Source of the DNA: JAKLKS01 sp964370855
Lineage (GTDB): Bacteria; Planctomycetota; JAJSAM01; JAKLKS01
Direction: 5' to 3'
Assembly (NCBI GenBank): GCA_964370855.1
Contig: CAYJMF010000074.1
Location: 1-23,975, forward strand
Length of the DNA: 23,975 nucleotides
The notes under the pieces were generated by a model. That model was not told the origin of the DNA and did not search any database. It worked only from the letters and a program-made list of their open reading frames with translations. This document shows positions 7,426-15,700 of this stretch, in pieces (within the stretch, counting starts at the first letter, position 1; every line of letters starts with the position of its first letter). Position numbers and translations under genes: made by a program.

Positions 7426-8421
7426 ATGCTGCGGCTCCCCCCGTTCACCTACCTCCGGCCGCTCTCCGTGGAGGAGGCGCTCCGCATGCGGGCCGACGCC
7501 GGCCCCGCGGGGCAGTTCGTCGCCGGCGGGACCGACCTCTACCCGAACATGAAGCGGCGGCAGGAGACGCCCTCCGTCGTCATCGACATCGCGGCGCTTC
7601 CGGAACTGCGCGGTGTCGCCGCGGGGCCCGGCGGGGGGCTCCGGCTCGGGGCGGGGTTGCGCCTCTCCGAGGTGGAGTCGCAGAGGGATCTCCTGGCGGG
7701 CTACGGGGCCGTCACCCACGGGGCCTCCACCATCTCGACGCCGCTGCTCCGCAACATGGGGACGCTGGGCGGGAACCTGCTCCTCGACACCCGCTGCAAC
7801 TACTACGACCAGACCTTCGAGTGGCGGAAGTCGATCTCCTTCTGCATGAAGAAGGACGGGGACACCTGCTGGGTCGCCCCGGGTTCGCCCCGCTGCTGGG
7901 CGGTGCAGTCGAGCGATCTGGCGCCGGTGATGGTGGCGCTCGGCGCCGCGGTGACGCTGCGGTCCGCGGAGGGGGAGCGGTCGCTCCCCGTGTCCGCCCT
8001 CTACGCCAACGACGGGATGAAGTTCACGACGAAGCGCCCCGAGGAGCTGCTGACGGCGGTGGACCTGCCCGCGGCGGACGGCTGGCGGGCGGCCTACCGC
8101 AAGGTCCGGCGGCGCGGCTCCTTCGACTTCCCCGTGCTGGGGACGGCGGTGTGGGCGCGGCTCGCCGGCGGGGGGGCGGCGCCGGTGGTGGAGGACGTGC
8201 GCATCGTGCTCGGCGCCGTCGGCTCCCACCCGGTGCGGGCGACGGCGGCGGAGGATCTGCTGCGCGGGAAGCCCCTGACGGAGGAGGCGATGCGCGCCGC
8301 CGGCGAGGCGGCGTGGAAGCCGGCGAAGCCGATGGACAACACGGATCTCACGCTCGGCTGGCGGAAGGACGTGGTGAAGCCCGAGGTGGCGCGGGCCCTG
8401 GCCGAACTCCTGCCCCGGTGA
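7426..8421 (+). CDS. FAD-binding subunit with extra 4Fe-4S cysteines (4-hydroxybenzoyl-CoA reductase beta type)
   Basis: This is a 331-residue FAD subunit of the CoxM/HcrB family. FAD-loop motifs are VAGGTDLYPNMK (about residues 32-43) and TISTPLLRNMGTLGGNLLLDTR (about 102-123). It also has an insertion with C124 (RCNYYDQ), C140 (SFCMKK), C148 (DTCWVAP) and C157 (PRCWAV). The spacing of 16, 8 and 9 residues equals, as I recall it, that of the [4Fe-4S] ligands Cys122, 138, 146 and 155 in Thauera aromatica HcrB. Ordinary CoxM subunits lack this insertion. ATG follows the preceding stop directly, and its own stop overlaps the next start (GTGA). In HcrABC the extra cluster lets low-potential ferredoxin drive dehydroxylation of 4-hydroxybenzoyl-CoA. 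Whether that is the substrate here is unproven. Confidence 0.9.
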   Translation: MLRLPPFTYLRPLSVEEALRMRADAGPAGQFVAGGTDLYPNMKRRQETPSVVIDIAALPELRGVAAGPGGGLRLGAGLRLSEVESQRDLLAGYGAVTHGASTISTPLLRNMGTLGGNLLLDTRCNYYDQTFEWRKSISFCMKKDGDTCWVAPGSPRCWAVQSSDLAPVMVALGAAVTLRSAEGERSLPVSALYANDGMKFTTKRPEELLTAVDLPAADGWRAAYRKVRRRGSFDFPVLGTAVWARLAGGGAAPVVEDVRIVLGAVGSHPVRATAAEDLLRGKPLTEEAMRAAGEAAWKPAKPMDNTDLTLGWRKDVVKPEVARALAELLPR

Positions 8422-8948
8422 CGGCGGGGGGCCACGGCCTGGTCGTCGGCGGGACGGGGATGCTGCGGGCGGCGATCCCGGTCCTCGCGCGGGACCGCGC
8501 GATCACCCTCGTCTCCCGGGGGGCGGGGAGGATCGTCCTCCCTTCCGTCCACCCCGTTCCCGCCGATTACCGGATCGCCGCCGCCTTCGCGGCGGCGCTG
8601 GACGGGGCCGTCGCCGCGCGGGGCCCCTTCGATCTGGCCGTCGCCTGGATCCACTCCGACGCCCCCGACGCCCCCCTCGCCGCCGCCCGCCGGGTGCGGG
8701 GGCGGTTCTTCCATGTCCTCGGATCCGCCGCCGCCGATCCCTCGCGACCCGATCCCGGGAGGCGCGCCGCCTTCGAAGCGCTTCCCGGGCTCGCGTACCG
8801 GGAGGTGATCCTCGGCTTCGTCCTCGAGGGGGGGCGCGCGCGGTGGCTCACGGACGCGGAGATCGCCGCCGGCGTCCTGGAGGCCGTCGCCGCGGACCGG
8901 CCGCGCACCGTCGTCGGGGTCGTGGAGCCATGGGCGGCCCGGCCGTGA
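8418..8948 (+). CDS. Small SDR-like NAD(P)-binding protein
   Basis: This 176-residue Rossmann protein starts with GTG overlapping the FAD-subunit stop (GTGA at 8418-8421), a sign of translational coupling. The dinucleotide-binding loop LVVGGTGML is at residues 8-16. The C-terminal half (YREVILGFVLEGG, RWLTDAEIAAGVLEAV and VGVVEPWAARP) resembles a family of short proteins annotated as short-chain dehydrogenase. A classical YxxxK catalytic pair is not evident. Coupling to a molybdenum hydroxylase suggests a linked metabolic role or an assembly helper, but nothing in the sequence names the substrate. Confidence 0.75.
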   Translation: MTAGGHGLVVGGTGMLRAAIPVLARDRAITLVSRGAGRIVLPSVHPVPADYRIAAAFAAALDGAVAARGPFDLAVAWIHSDAPDAPLAAARRVRGRFFHVLGSAAADPSRPDPGRRAAFEALPGLAYREVILGFVLEGGRARWLTDAEIAAGVLEAVAADRPRTVVGVVEPWAARP

Positions 8949-9030
8949 CCGGGAGGCGGGACGGGCGCGACGGGGCCCGCGGCTCCCGATAGATTGACCG
9001 GGCCGGTCCACCTTCAAGGAGGAGCCCGCG

Positions 9031-10689
9031 ATGGGAACCCCGCTCCGCGCCGCCGCCGCCGCGCTCGTAGTCCTTCTCGCCGTCACCCTCGCCTCCGCCG
9101 GCACCCCCGCGGAGACGGCCCGCGCGCTGAGGGACGCCGGGAAGCCGGAGGAGGCCGAGAAGGTCCTCGTCGAGGCCCTCGCCGCCGCCCCCGCCGACGG
9201 CGCCGCGCGCCTTCTGCTGGGCGAGATCCAGGCCTGGGACGGCCGCCCCGACGAGGCGATGGCGACCTGGACCGGCGCGCTCGCGGGCAAGCCCGCCGAC
9301 GCCCCCCTGCTGGTCGCCGCCGGCTACCTTCACATCCAGAGGATGAAGGACGGCCCCTGGTCCACGCGGCGCCGCGGGAACGTGGAGATGAAGGCCGAGG
9401 CCCTGACCGGAGGCGACCCCGCCGTCGCCGAGGCGTTCAAGAAGGAGCACCTCGCGGGCGCCGAGGACTGCTTCCGGAAGGCCGCCGCCGCCGCGCCGGC
9501 CGACGCCGCCGCCACCGTCGCCCTGGCCGAGTACCTCCTCTTCGTGGACAAGGGCGCCGACGCCCTCCCCTTGCTCGCCGGCCTCGCGAAGAAGGAGCCG
9601 AAGAACCCGAAGTACCTCGTGGGGTGGGCCGCCGCGCTCCAGGCCACGGGGAAGCCGGCCGACGCGAAGGGGAAGCTCGACCAGGCCCTCAAGCTCGCGC
9701 CCAGGTCCGGGGAGGTCCACGCCGCCCTCTTCCGCTGGATCAAGGCCAACGGGAAGGAGGAGGAGGCGAAGGTCCAGTACGGGAAGGCCCAGCTCTACGG
9801 CTGGCTGCCGGACTTCTCGAAGCTCGACTACTCCGAGGATCTCCTCTCCCGCGTGCGCACGCTCGCCGTGGATCCCTTCTGGAACTCCGGCTCGAAGGAG
9901 GAGGCGGAGAGGATGTGGGCGGAGAAGCGGGCCATCGTGGACGGGCTCATCGCGAAGAAGGACGAGCCCTCCTGGGATCTCCTCGCCTGCATCTGCTGGA
10001 ACCACTGCTGCCACGGTCCCATCGAGGAGGCGGCCTTCGCCGCCCTCGCCGCGCGGGGGAAGAGCGCCGTCCCGCTTCTGCGGCGGATGCTCGACGAGGG
10101 GGGATCCACCTGCACCATCGGCGCCGCGGCCCGGGCGCTGGCCGGGATGAAGGAGGCGTCGGCCTTCGAGGCCGTGGCGAAGCGTCTCGAGGGGGACGTG
10201 GACGGGAACTTCCCCATGGACATCGCCGGCGCGCTCCGGACCTGGGGGGACCCGCGGGCGGTGCCCTTCCTCGTCGCCGCCATGGGGGCCGACGCCCCTC
10301 CGCTGCCTCCGCCGCCGAAGAGGTCCCGCGGGCGGACCGTGGTCATCGGCGGCCCCGCGGGGGCCGGCGACGAGGTGCCCGACGGGGGCCTCTGGGCGCG
10401 GGCCCGCGCCGTCATGGCGCTCGGGGAGTTCGACGGGAAGGAGGCCCGGGCGGCCCTCGAGAAGGGGGCGGCCCATCCGGACATCGGGGCGTACTGCCAC
10501 GCGGTCCTGTGGAGGCTCACGGGGGACGAGAAGGCCCACGGGCGGTTCGTGGCGGTGGCGGTGCGGGCCGACGGCGGGGTGGGGCCGATGGTGATCGGGC
10601 CCTATCTCGAGAGGATCGACCATCCCAACGCGAAGATGCTGTTCGCGGAGTGGAAGGCGAAGGTGGAGGCGCGCGCGAAGGGGGAGTAG
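9031..10689 (+). CDS. Secreted TPR/HEAT-repeat protein, function unknown
   Basis: This 552-residue protein has a signal peptide (LRAAAAALVVLLAVTLASAG). Alanine-rich TPR-like helices span about residues 25-270 (for example DAGKPEEAEKVLVEALAAAPADGAARLLLGE, given in parts: KPEEAEKVLVEAL and ARLLLGEIQAWDGRPDEAM). HEAT-like repeats follow from about 335 to 490 (AVPLLRRMLDEGG, ARALAGMKEASAFEAVAKRL, ALRTWGDPRAVPFLVAAM). A proline-rich insertion (PPLPPPPKRSRG) interrupts the HEAT part. A compact cluster C320-x-C322-x-x-H325-C326-C327-H328 at the TPR/HEAT junction is unusual. AGGAGG eight bases before ATG fixes the start. It ends facing the metallophosphatase gene across the scaffold gap. Proteins of this build often act as extracytoplasmic scaffolds; no enzymatic motif is visible. 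Confidence 0.85.
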   Translation: MGTPLRAAAAALVVLLAVTLASAGTPAETARALRDAGKPEEAEKVLVEALAAAPADGAARLLLGEIQAWDGRPDEAMATWTGALAGKPADAPLLVAAGYLHIQRMKDGPWSTRRRGNVEMKAEALTGGDPAVAEAFKKEHLAGAEDCFRKAAAAAPADAAATVALAEYLLFVDKGADALPLLAGLAKKEPKNPKYLVGWAAALQATGKPADAKGKLDQALKLAPRSGEVHAALFRWIKANGKEEEAKVQYGKAQLYGWLPDFSKLDYSEDLLSRVRTLAVDPFWNSGSKEEAERMWAEKRAIVDGLIAKKDEPSWDLLACICWNHCCHGPIEEAAFAALAARGKSAVPLLRRMLDEGGSTCTIGAAARALAGMKEASAFEAVAKRLEGDVDGNFPMDIAGALRTWGDPRAVPFLVAAMGADAPPLPPPPKRSRGRTVVIGGPAGAGDEVPDGGLWARARAVMALGEFDGKEARAALEKGAAHPDIGAYCHAVLWRLTGDEKAHGRFVAVAVRADGGVGPMVIGPYLERIDHPNAKMLFAEWKAKVEARAKGE

Positions 10690-10873
10690 CGCGGGACGAT
10701 CGTGCCGGGCCGCCAAGAAAACCACCCCCCCCCCCCCGGGGGGGGGGGGGGGGGAGGGGGCGCNNNNNNNNNNACGGGGGAGTCCGGGGGTCCTCTCGCC
10801 CCCGCCCCTTCCCCCCCCCCCCCGACCCGGGGGGGTGGTGGGAAAGTGCCTGGCACGATCGTCCCACGCGTCG
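10690..10873. repeat. Intergenic inverted repeat enclosing poly-C/G tracts and a 10-N gap
   Basis: GGGACGATCGTGCC at 10693-10706 returns as its exact complement in the right arm near 10853-10866. The right arm continues into GTGCCTGGCAC (10846-10856), the core shared with the palindromes at 12701 and 22473. Between the arms lie long C and G runs and ten Ns (10764-10773). Both flanks of the gap show the same pattern in inverted order (CCACCCC, C run, G run, AGGGG, CG). The scaffold may therefore have joined two copies of one element, or folded back on itself. The right arm lies in the open frame of the metallophosphatase C-terminus. Confidence 0.6.
10764..10773. other. Scaffold gap (10 N)
   Basis: Ten undetermined bases. 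The round number suggests a placeholder of unknown true length, so distances across it are not reliable. Confidence 0.98.
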
Positions 10874-11988
10874 ATGATCTCTCCGGAGGGGACGTCCACG
10901 ACCCTCCCCGCGATCCTCTTCCCCTCCACCGACAGTATCACATAGTGATACACGTCCCCCGCCCACCGCGCGGAGCCCGCGGGGCGCTCCGCCAGAGGGA
11001 GGCGGCGGTGGAAGGGGGATCCTCCCCCCCCGGTGACCACGAAGGTCGTCTTCCCGCCGTCGGTCCGGGTCCGCTCGATCCTCTCGTAGGCGTGGCAGTG
11101 CCCCGACAGCACGAGGGGGACGTCGGCGGGGTCGAGCACCTCCGGCACGAACCGCTCCGCGAGGAAGGGGGGCGGGACGTCCTCCGCCCCCGAGGAGAAG
11201 GGGGGGATGTGGAGTGCGACGACGGGGACGAGGCCCGCGTCGCGGGCGCGAGCGAGCTCCCCCTCGAGCCAGCGCCACTGCTCCCCGCCCGGCTCCAGCG
11301 GCTCCCCGGCCCCGGGGAGGTCGGCCCCGGAATCGAGGATGAGGAGCCGCAGGCCCGCGACGTCCCGGGAAAACCAGAGCGCGTCCGGATCCCTCCCCCC
11401 GGGCCCTTCGGGATCCCCGAAGAAGGCGGCCACCTGCTCCCGATCGAAGCGGTGATAGAGGTCGTGGTTCCCCGGCACGAAGAGGAAGGGGACCCGGTCC
11501 TCGAGGCGGAGCGGCGCCGTGTCCTCGAGGAACCCGTCCCAGCCGTCGGGGTCGCGGACGGTGTGGTGGAGGCAGAAGAGGAACTCGTGCATCAGCTGGG
11601 GGAAGGGGACGAGCGACATGAGGGAGAAGGCCGGGTACCCGCGGAGGTACTGGGGCCACAGCGGCACCAGGTAGCCCGCCGGGCCGAGGTCGGGCATGTG
11701 CCCCGTCGGGTAGCAGTCCACGCCGTCGCCGGTGAAGATCACGAGGTCGGGCCGCTCGGCGCGGATCGCCGCCACGACCTCCCGGTGGGCGGCGCGGCCG
11801 CCGCGGCAGTCGCCGTAGACGGCGATGAGGAGCGGGCCGTCGCCTTCGGCGACGGCATGGAGGGGGGCGGAGGCCCGGCCCGATTCCGGGAGGAGCCAGC
11901 GCTCCGAAGGTGCGGCGTGGGAGGAGGGGCCCACGCAGCCGGCGAGGAGGAGGGCGGCGAGGAGGGGGAGGGCGGGGGCGAGCCTCAC
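10774..11988 (-). CDS. Metallophosphatase lipoprotein, 3' end lost in the gap
   Basis: This is a calcineurin-like phosphoesterase exported as a lipoprotein: the signal sequence ends LLAALLLAGC (lipobox Cys at about residue 18). Metal-binding blocks appear in order: AVYGDCRGG, FTGDGVDCYP, VPGNHDLYHRF, VALHIPPFSSG and LSGHCHAYER. All are plausible for a purple-acid-phosphatase-like fold with two metals. The GTG start has GGAGG four bases upstream and overlaps the stop of the SRAP gene (GTGA), so the two are coupled. The family-like sequence ends near 10870 (VEGKRIAGRVVDVPSGEIIDAW in parts). After that the frame runs without a stop into the palindrome, the poly-G tract and the Ns, so the true stop is not visible. 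The substrate is unknown. Confidence 0.85.
10931..10951. repeat. AT-rich palindrome inside the metallophosphatase gene
   Basis: A GTATCAC/GTGATAC palindrome with a three-base centre occurs in coding sequence and specifies YHYVILS on the minus strand. It matches 19 of 21 positions of 15565-15585, where it falls in the same codon phase of an unrelated gene. Confidence 0.6.
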
Positions 11989-12677
11989 GTTCCCTCCGGA
12001 TCCGGGGGCGGGGCGGGCTCGATGAGTTCCCTCCCCTCCCTCGTCGGGACGTTCACCCGCGTCGTCACGGGACGGATGGCCAGCAGGTCGGAAGGGCAGG
12101 GCACCAGCAGGTCGGCGAGCTCTGCCGGATCCCTCGGCCCCGGCGCGAGCCAGCGGTCCCGCGCCTCCTCGGGGAGGATCACCGGCATCCGGTGGTGGAA
12201 TGTCCCGATGAGCTCGTTGGCCGCCGTCGTCACGATGGTGCAGGACTCGACCACGGTTCCGTCCGGCCCCTTCCACGATTCCCAGAGTCCCGCGAAGGTG
12301 AGCACGCCGCCGTCCACGGGGTGGATCCAGACCGGCTGCTTCCCCGCGCCGGCCTTCCGCCACTCGTAGAAGCCGTCGGCCACGACGAGGCAGCGCCGCT
12401 TCCGGTAGGCGTCCCGGAAGGAGGGCTTCTCCGCCAGGGTCTCGGCGCGGGCGTTGATGAGCTTGTTGCCGATGGCCGCGTCCTTCGCCCAGCGGGGGAT
12501 GAGGCCCCACCGCATCATCCGGAGCTGCCGCCCCCCCTCGTTGGTGATCACCGCCACCATCACCGCCTGGGTGGGGGCCACGTTCCAGCGGGGGGAGGAA
12601 TCCGGCGGCGGCCCCACGGCGCGCAGCGCCTCGAGGACCTCCGTCGGCGTCATGCCCAGCGTGTACCGTCCGCACAT
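11985..12677 (-). CDS. SRAP (HMCES/YedK) abasic-site-processing protein
   Basis: This 230-residue SRAP protein traps abasic sites in single-stranded DNA through a thiazolidine link made by Cys2. The start MCGRYTL exposes Cys2 after Met removal. Asn32 (RWNVAPTQ), Glu105 (DGFYEW) and His161/162 (FHHRMPVIL) match the catalytic set known from E. coli YedK (C2, N37, E105, H160 from memory). MRWGLIPRWAKD and INARAETLAEKPSF are family signatures. The ATG must be at 12677 because Cys2 is essential. There is no Shine-Dalgarno, and a TATCAT lies six bases upstream (12689-12684), hinting at a leaderless message. Its stop overlaps the metallophosphatase start. It is divergent from the amidohydrolase gene, with a palindrome between them. 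Confidence 0.96.
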   Translation of the reverse strand: MCGRYTLGMTPTEVLEALRAVGPPPDSSPRWNVAPTQAVMVAVITNEGGRQLRMMRWGLIPRWAKDAAIGNKLINARAETLAEKPSFRDAYRKRRCLVVADGFYEWRKAGAGKQPVWIHPVDGGVLTFAGLWESWKGPDGTVVESCTIVTTAANELIGTFHHRMPVILPEEARDRWLAPGPRDPAELADLLVPCPSDLLAIRPVTTRVNVPTREGRELIEPAPPPDPEGT

Positions 12678-12700
12678 GCCGGGATGATACGGCCATCGGC

Positions 12701-12729
12701 AGCAAACAGGTGTCTGACACCGTTTTGCT
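12701..12729. repeat. Palindromic element with GGTGTCTGACACC core
   Basis: A 29-base near-perfect palindrome in the 65-base divergent intergenic region. The arms AGCAAAC/TTTTGCT flank the core GGTGTC-T-GACACC. The core matches the element at 22473 except for paired changes (T-A here, C-G there) that keep the stem. It ends where a -10-like TACGAT (12729-12734) begins. Confidence 0.75.
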
Positions 12730-12734
12730 ACGAT
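12729..12734 (+). promoter_or_regulatory. -10-like box of the amidohydrolase gene
   Basis: TACGAT ends eight bases before the ATG at 12743. No clear -35 is seen because that position is occupied by the palindrome. No Shine-Dalgarno precedes the ATG. Suggested leaderless start; weak evidence on its own. Confidence 0.25.
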
Positions 12735-12742
12735 TCCCGCCC

Positions 12743-15700
12743 ATGCCCTTCCACGGACGACTCCTCGGCCTCGCCCTCCTCCTCTCCCTCGCCCCCGCGG
12801 CCGCCGCCCTCCCGGAGGACCCACCGAAGCCCGCCCCCTGGGACGTCGAGGATCCGGGCGGCCCCTACCGGACCTTCTCCATGGAGGCGACGGAGGGGAC
12901 CTGGATGTCCGTGGACGTCTCCCCCGACGGGAGGACCCTCGCCTTCGACCTCCTGGGCGACGTCTACACGATGCCCGTCGCCGGCGGCGACGCGATCTGC
13001 GTCTCCGCGGGCCTCTCCTTCGAGCACCAGCCCCGCTGGAGCCCCGACGGGAAGAGGATCCTCTTCACCTCGGATCGCGGCGGCGGCGACAACCTCTGGA
13101 CCATGGACGCCGACGGCGGGAATCGCTCCCCGCTGACGAAGGAGACGTTCCGCCTCTTCAACAACGGGAACTGGCACCCCTCGGGCCGATGGGTCGTCGG
13201 GAAGAAGCACTTCACCTCCCGCCGTAGCCTCGGCGCCGGCGAGATGTGGATCCTCCCCTTCCCCGAGGGGGGCGCCGGCACGCAGCTCACGAAGAGGAAG
13301 AACGATCAGCAGGACGCCGGCGAGCCGGTCCTCTCCCCCGACGGGAACTCCCTCTACTGGTCCGAAGACATGTCCGGCGGGGAGACCTTCGAATACAACA
13401 AGGACCCCAACGGCACCATCTACCGGATCCGCCGCCTCGACATGAAGAGCGGCGAGGTGGCCGACCTCGTGACCCTCGCCGGCGGTGCGATACGCCCGCA
13501 GCCCTCCCCCGACGGCAGGACGCTCGCCTTCGTGCGCCGCGTGCGGAACGTCTCCGTGCTCTCCCTCTTCGACCTCGGGACGGGGGAGGTCCGCGCCCTC
13601 TGGGACGGTCTCAGCATCGATCAACAGGAGACCTGGGCGATCTTCGGCCCCTACCCGGGCTACTCCTGGACGCCGGACGGGAAGGCCCTCGTGATCTGGG
13701 CGAAGGGCCGCCTCTGGCGCGTGGACGCGGCCACCGGTGCCCCGACGGAGATTCCCTTCCGCGCGAAGGTGGAGCAGCGTCTCGTCGCCACGGCCCGCAT
13801 CGAGCACTCCGTGGCGGGGGCGACCTTCCCCGTGAAGGTCGTCCGCTGGCCCTCGGTGACGCCGGACGGGAAGCGGGCGGTGTTCCAGGCGCTGGGCGTT
13901 CTCTGGGTGAAGGACCTCCCCGGCGGGACGCCGCGGCGGATCACCGCGCAGGGGGAGGAGTTCGAGTTCGCGCCCCGGCTCGCCCCCGACGGCGGGAGCG
14001 TCGTCTACACCACGTGGAACGACGTCGCCGGGGGACGCGTGAAGTCCGTCGCGCTCGACGGGAGCGGCGGGCGGACCCTCGTCGAGCGGCCCGGCCACTA
14101 CCTCTCGGCGGCCCTCTCGGCCGACGGGAAGGACCTCGTCTACCACCGCGGCGGGCCCGACGGCTACCGCGGGCGGAAGTGGACCGAGGACCCGGGGATC
14201 TGGCGGGTGCGGCTCGACCGGGAGGAGGAGCCGCGCCTCCTCTCCCGCGAGGGGCGGGACCCGGAGTTCTCCGCCGACGGCCGGCGGATCCTCGTCGTGG
14301 GCCGGGAGGGGGAGCGATCGGCCCTCGTCAGTCTCGACCGCATGGGCTCCGGCCGGCGGGTGCTCGCCACCTCGGAGCGGGCCGTGGACTTCTCCCTCTC
14401 CCCGGACGGGAGGTGGATCGCCTTCGAGGAGCTCTGGCAGGCCTGGGTCGCCCCGGTGCCGCCGGGGCCGGCGCCGCTCGTCCTCTCCCCGGGCATGAAG
14501 GACCCGCCGGCGGTGCGGCTGTCGAAGGACGCGGGGACGTACCTCTCGTGGTCGGCGGATTCCTCGACGGTGCGCTGGAGCCTCGGGCCCGACCTCTTCG
14601 AGGCGCGGCCGGCAGAGCTCTTCCCGCCGAAGGAACCGGCGAAGGACGCGAAGGGGCGGGGCGTCGGGGCTCCGCCGCTGTCCATGGGATGGGAGCAGGA
14701 TGCTCCCCTTCCATCGACGGATGTCTATCTATCCGGGGGGACCGTCCTCCCCATGGACGACCTCTCCGTCATCCCCGCGGGCGTCGTCCACGTGGTCGGG
14801 GATCGCATCGCCGCCGTCGGCACCGCGGAGGAGGTCCCGATCCCGGCGGGGGCGACGGTCATCGACTGCACGGGCATGACCGTCCTCCCGGGGCTCGTGG
14901 ACGTCCACAGCCACCACGGCTCGAGCGGGGGCCGGATCCTCCCCCGGCGGAACTGGGCGCTCGAGGCGATGCTCGCCTTCGGGGTGACGGCCATCCACGA
15001 CCCGAGCAACGACACGCAGATGTTCCACGCCGAGGCGGAGCTGGTGAAGGCGGGGCACCGGGTCGGGCCGCGCATGCTCTCCACGGGGACCATCCTCTAC
15101 GGGGCCGAGGGGGACTTCAAGGCGGTCGTCGACTCCTACGAGGACGCCGCCGAGGCGGTGCGGCGGACCGTGGCGTGGGGGGGGCGGTCGATCAAGTCCT
15201 ACAACCAGCCGCGCCGCGATCAGCGGCAGCAGGTGCAGAAGGCCTGCCGGGACCTCGGGGTCCTCGACTTCCCCGAGGGGGGCTCGACGCTCCCCTACAA
15301 CCTCACCCACATCCTCGACGGGCACACCACCGTGGAGCACGCCATCCCCGTGGCGCCGCTCTACGAGCCTGAACTGCGGCTCTTCGCCGAATCGGGGACC
15401 TGCTACACGCCGACCCTCAACGTCGGCTACGGCGGGCTCTGGGGGGAGAACTGGTGGTACGCGAAGACGAAGGTCTGGGAGGACGCGGGGCTGCTGCGGT
15501 GGGTCCCCCGGTCCGTCGTGGATCCGAAGGCGCGGCGGCGGGTGGTCGCGTCGGACCCGGAAGAGTATCATCATGTGATACTGTCACGGACGGCGACGGA
15601 CCTCCTGCGGGCGGGGGTGAACGTGGAGATCGGCGCCCACGGGCAGATGCAGGGGCTCGGTCCCCACTGGGAGACCTGGAGCCTCGCCCAGGGGGGGATG

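Noticed and set aside
4897..8229. 1110-residue minus-strand open frame opposite the molybdenum hydroxylase genes
   Set aside because: Shadow of a high-GC coding strand; His/Arg/Gly-rich and without any motif.
12710..12742. GTG 12710 as start of the amidohydrolase
   Set aside because: It lies inside the palindrome, and the extra residues (MSDTVLLRFPP) precede a complete signal peptide beginning at ATG 12743.
8848..12744. 1298-residue minus-strand open frame
   Set aside because: Only the 11988-10774 part is real (metallophosphatase); the rest is shadow of the SRAP gene, the Ns and the antisense of the TPR/HEAT gene.
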